The position numbers were made by a program, and so were the translations under genes. From assembly GCA_963759875.1 (NCBI GenBank), contig CAVXBB010000016.1:806001-870000 (forward strand): a stretch of 64,000 nt of DNA, written 5' to 3'. This document shows, piece after piece, positions 62,838 through 64,000 of this stretch; position 1 is the first letter of the stretch, and each line of letters opens with the position of its first letter. A model generated the notes under the pieces. That model was given only the letters and a program-made list of their open reading frames with translations, had not been told where the DNA came from and did not search any database. This DNA is from JAFAGX01 sp963759875 (lineage in GTDB: Bacteria; Acidobacteriota; Terriglobia; Terriglobales; Acidobacteriaceae).

Positions 62838-63590
62838 ATGACCCGCATGCCGCGCCTGATGTGTATCACCGCGCACCCTGATGATGAAGCCGGAGGATTT
62901 GGCGGCTCACTTGCCCTCTATCATGATCGCGGCATTGAAACTTGCGTGATTTGCCTCACTCCCGGGCAGGCCGCTACCCATCGTGGCAGCGCGAAGGACG
63001 ATCAGGAACTTGCGGCCATCCGGCGTCAAGAGTTTGCCGCCTCATGCGAAATCTTGAAGGTCAGCCATGGCTCTGTCCTTGATTATCCTGACGGAAAACT
63101 TTACCGCCAGGATCTCTACCGCGTCGTTTGTGATCTCACTTTGCATGTTCGCCAGTTTCGCCCGCACGTAATGATGACCTTTGGGTCGGAAGGTGGAGTG
63201 ACCGGCCACGATGATCATTCCATGGCCTCGGTCTTTGCTACCATGGCTTTTCACTGGGCCGGGCGCAACAATCGCTATCCCGACCAACTCAAAGGGCTTC
63301 GTCCTCATCGCACTCAGAAGCTGTACTATGCCACTGCGACCTTCGCCTTGCCCGATCGCCAACCCATCACTCTGGCGCCAGCGAACGCCATTATTGAGAT
63401 CGGGAAGCACCTCGAAACCAAAATATCGGCCTTCAAGGCACACACCACTCAATCGCCTTTGTGGCCGCTGTTCGAGTCGCACGTTCGCGGACGAGGAAAT
63501 CAGGAAATGTTCCATCTCGCTGCTTGGGTCAAACCCGAACCGGTCCCGCGGGAATCAGACTTATTTGCAGGAATCGACGGAACCATCTGA
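62838..63590 (+). CDS. PIG-L/LmbE-family deacetylase
   Basis: 250 residues. The zinc motif AHPDDEAGGFGGSLA is near the N-terminus (about residues 12-26) and the third-ligand region GHDDHSMASVF is about residue 125. Members remove acetyl groups from N-acetylglucosamine-containing lipids or thiols such as bacillithiol precursors. It lies next to a GT4 gene transcribed in the other direction, a common pairing. ATG at 62838 or 62847 are both possible; TTG 62826 is less likely. Confidence 0.9.
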   Translation: MTRMPRLMCITAHPDDEAGGFGGSLALYHDRGIETCVICLTPGQAATHRGSAKDDQELAAIRRQEFAASCEILKVSHGSVLDYPDGKLYRQDLYRVVCDLTLHVRQFRPHVMMTFGSEGGVTGHDDHSMASVFATMAFHWAGRNNRYPDQLKGLRPHRTQKLYYATATFALPDRQPITLAPANAIIEIGKHLETKISAFKAHTTQSPLWPLFESHVRGRGNQEMFHLAAWVKPEPVPRESDLFAGIDGTI

Positions 63591-63665
63591 ACGCCGAGCA
63601 CAATCTGATGCAACAAATAGCAGCCTGAGAACATCTGCACCAGAGAACCAGCTGTTCCTGAAGGC

Positions 63666-64000
63666 ATGTTCAAATCACATCTACGAACCGCCTCAGCGGT
63701 AGCAGTAATGGCGTTGGGCATGGCGACATTCGGCGCTCTGGCACAATCCAAGCCGACCGCGCAACCAGCTGCCAATAGTGACCTGGATTTCCTGCTGAAG
63801 GAACGCAGGTACATACGGCTGGAAAAGGCGCTTGCGTCGGATCTGAAAATCTCTGTCAAGGATCGGGCGTTCTTTGAAGGGATCATGGCGAACCGTCGCA
63901 ATCGAGCCGCAGAATCGATCAGGCTTTTGCAGCCGCTTGTTCCAGCCCTGGCGAAAGGCGATCCGCCGCGGGCCATCACTGCCTTGAGCACGTTGGCCGA
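63666..64000 (+). CDS. Exported protein, start only (3' end outside window)
   Basis: The visible 111 residues comprise a signal peptide (RTASAVAVMALGMATFGALA, cleavage before QSKP) and a helical repeat region DLDFLLKERRYIRLEKALAS, DRAFFEGIMANRRNRAAESI. The pattern resembles the TPR-like N-terminal part of acidobacterial retropepsin-type aspartic proteases, but the protease domain would lie outside the window. GAAGG lies just before the ATG. Confidence 0.6.
   Translation, partial: MFKSHLRTASAVAVMALGMATFGALAQSKPTAQPAANSDLDFLLKERRYIRLEKALASDLKISVKDRAFFEGIMANRRNRAAESIRLLQPLVPALAKGDPPRAITALSTLA

Overview
The window looks like a chromosomal segment of an Acidobacteriota member (class Terriglobia type). 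Pointers are the VWFA-type extracellular protein next to a class D sortase, an Oar-like TonB receptor tail, a propeller-type sensor kinase with a NarL partner, paired DUF3857/transglutaminase genes, and many very small genes I recall from this phylum. This assignment is inference; there is no rRNA or marker gene here.

Layout. (1) 1-2545: end of a Rieske protein, a fused cytochrome b with b6-type haem spacing and a nine-haem cytochrome c, overlapping as one respiratory operon. (2) 3043-4827: an island-end repeat interrupted by an IS110-family (IS1111-type) element and closed by the 3' half of a tRNA-Arg(TCT). (3) 4828-41571: about 36.7 kb bounded on both sides by the same 83-bp direct repeat holding that tRNA 3' half, read here as a genomic island (or one unit of a tandem array) with no surviving integrase. 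It carries stress and regulatory genes: CsbD, lmo0937-like, YflT-like, Hsp20, bacterioferritin, HXXEE, MgtC/DUF4010, Crp/Fnr, response regulators, a sigma-54 activator and a two-component system. It also holds a sortase-VWA-substrate cluster, a B12/radical-SAM enzyme, and many truncated genes (UspA, DUF2950, Crp/Fnr, SRAP, a phosphoglucose isomerase/TonB chimera). At its right end are defence relics (HsdS tail, broken TIR gene) and an intact HEPN-family gene; at its left end is an ImmA/IrrE peptidase. (4) 41671-53467: ordinary chromosome: nucleoside hydrolase, Tat-exported multicopper oxidase, TauE/SafE permease, glycolipid-binding protein, two DUF3857 transglutaminase-like genes (the first without catalytic residues), GH16 hydrolase and UDP-sugar dehydrogenase. 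(5) 53963-64000: SDR, LON-domain protein, MoxR/chelatase-type ATPase plus VWA partner, Tat FAD oxidoreductase, CDGSH protein, GT4 glycosyltransferase, PIG-L deacetylase and the start of an exported protein. From 54.6 to 60.2 kb almost every gene is split by single-base shifts, which points to poor sequence quality there rather than biology.

The island genes fit a role in stress tolerance. A near-identical leader of about 55 bp sits before both hsp20 and the small gene at 36075, and a 12-bp part of it lies before the YflT-like gene. The strongest leads for follow-up are the tandem tRNA-anchored island, this shared leader, the sortase cluster, the IS element with its possible guide RNA, and the inactive transglutaminase twin.
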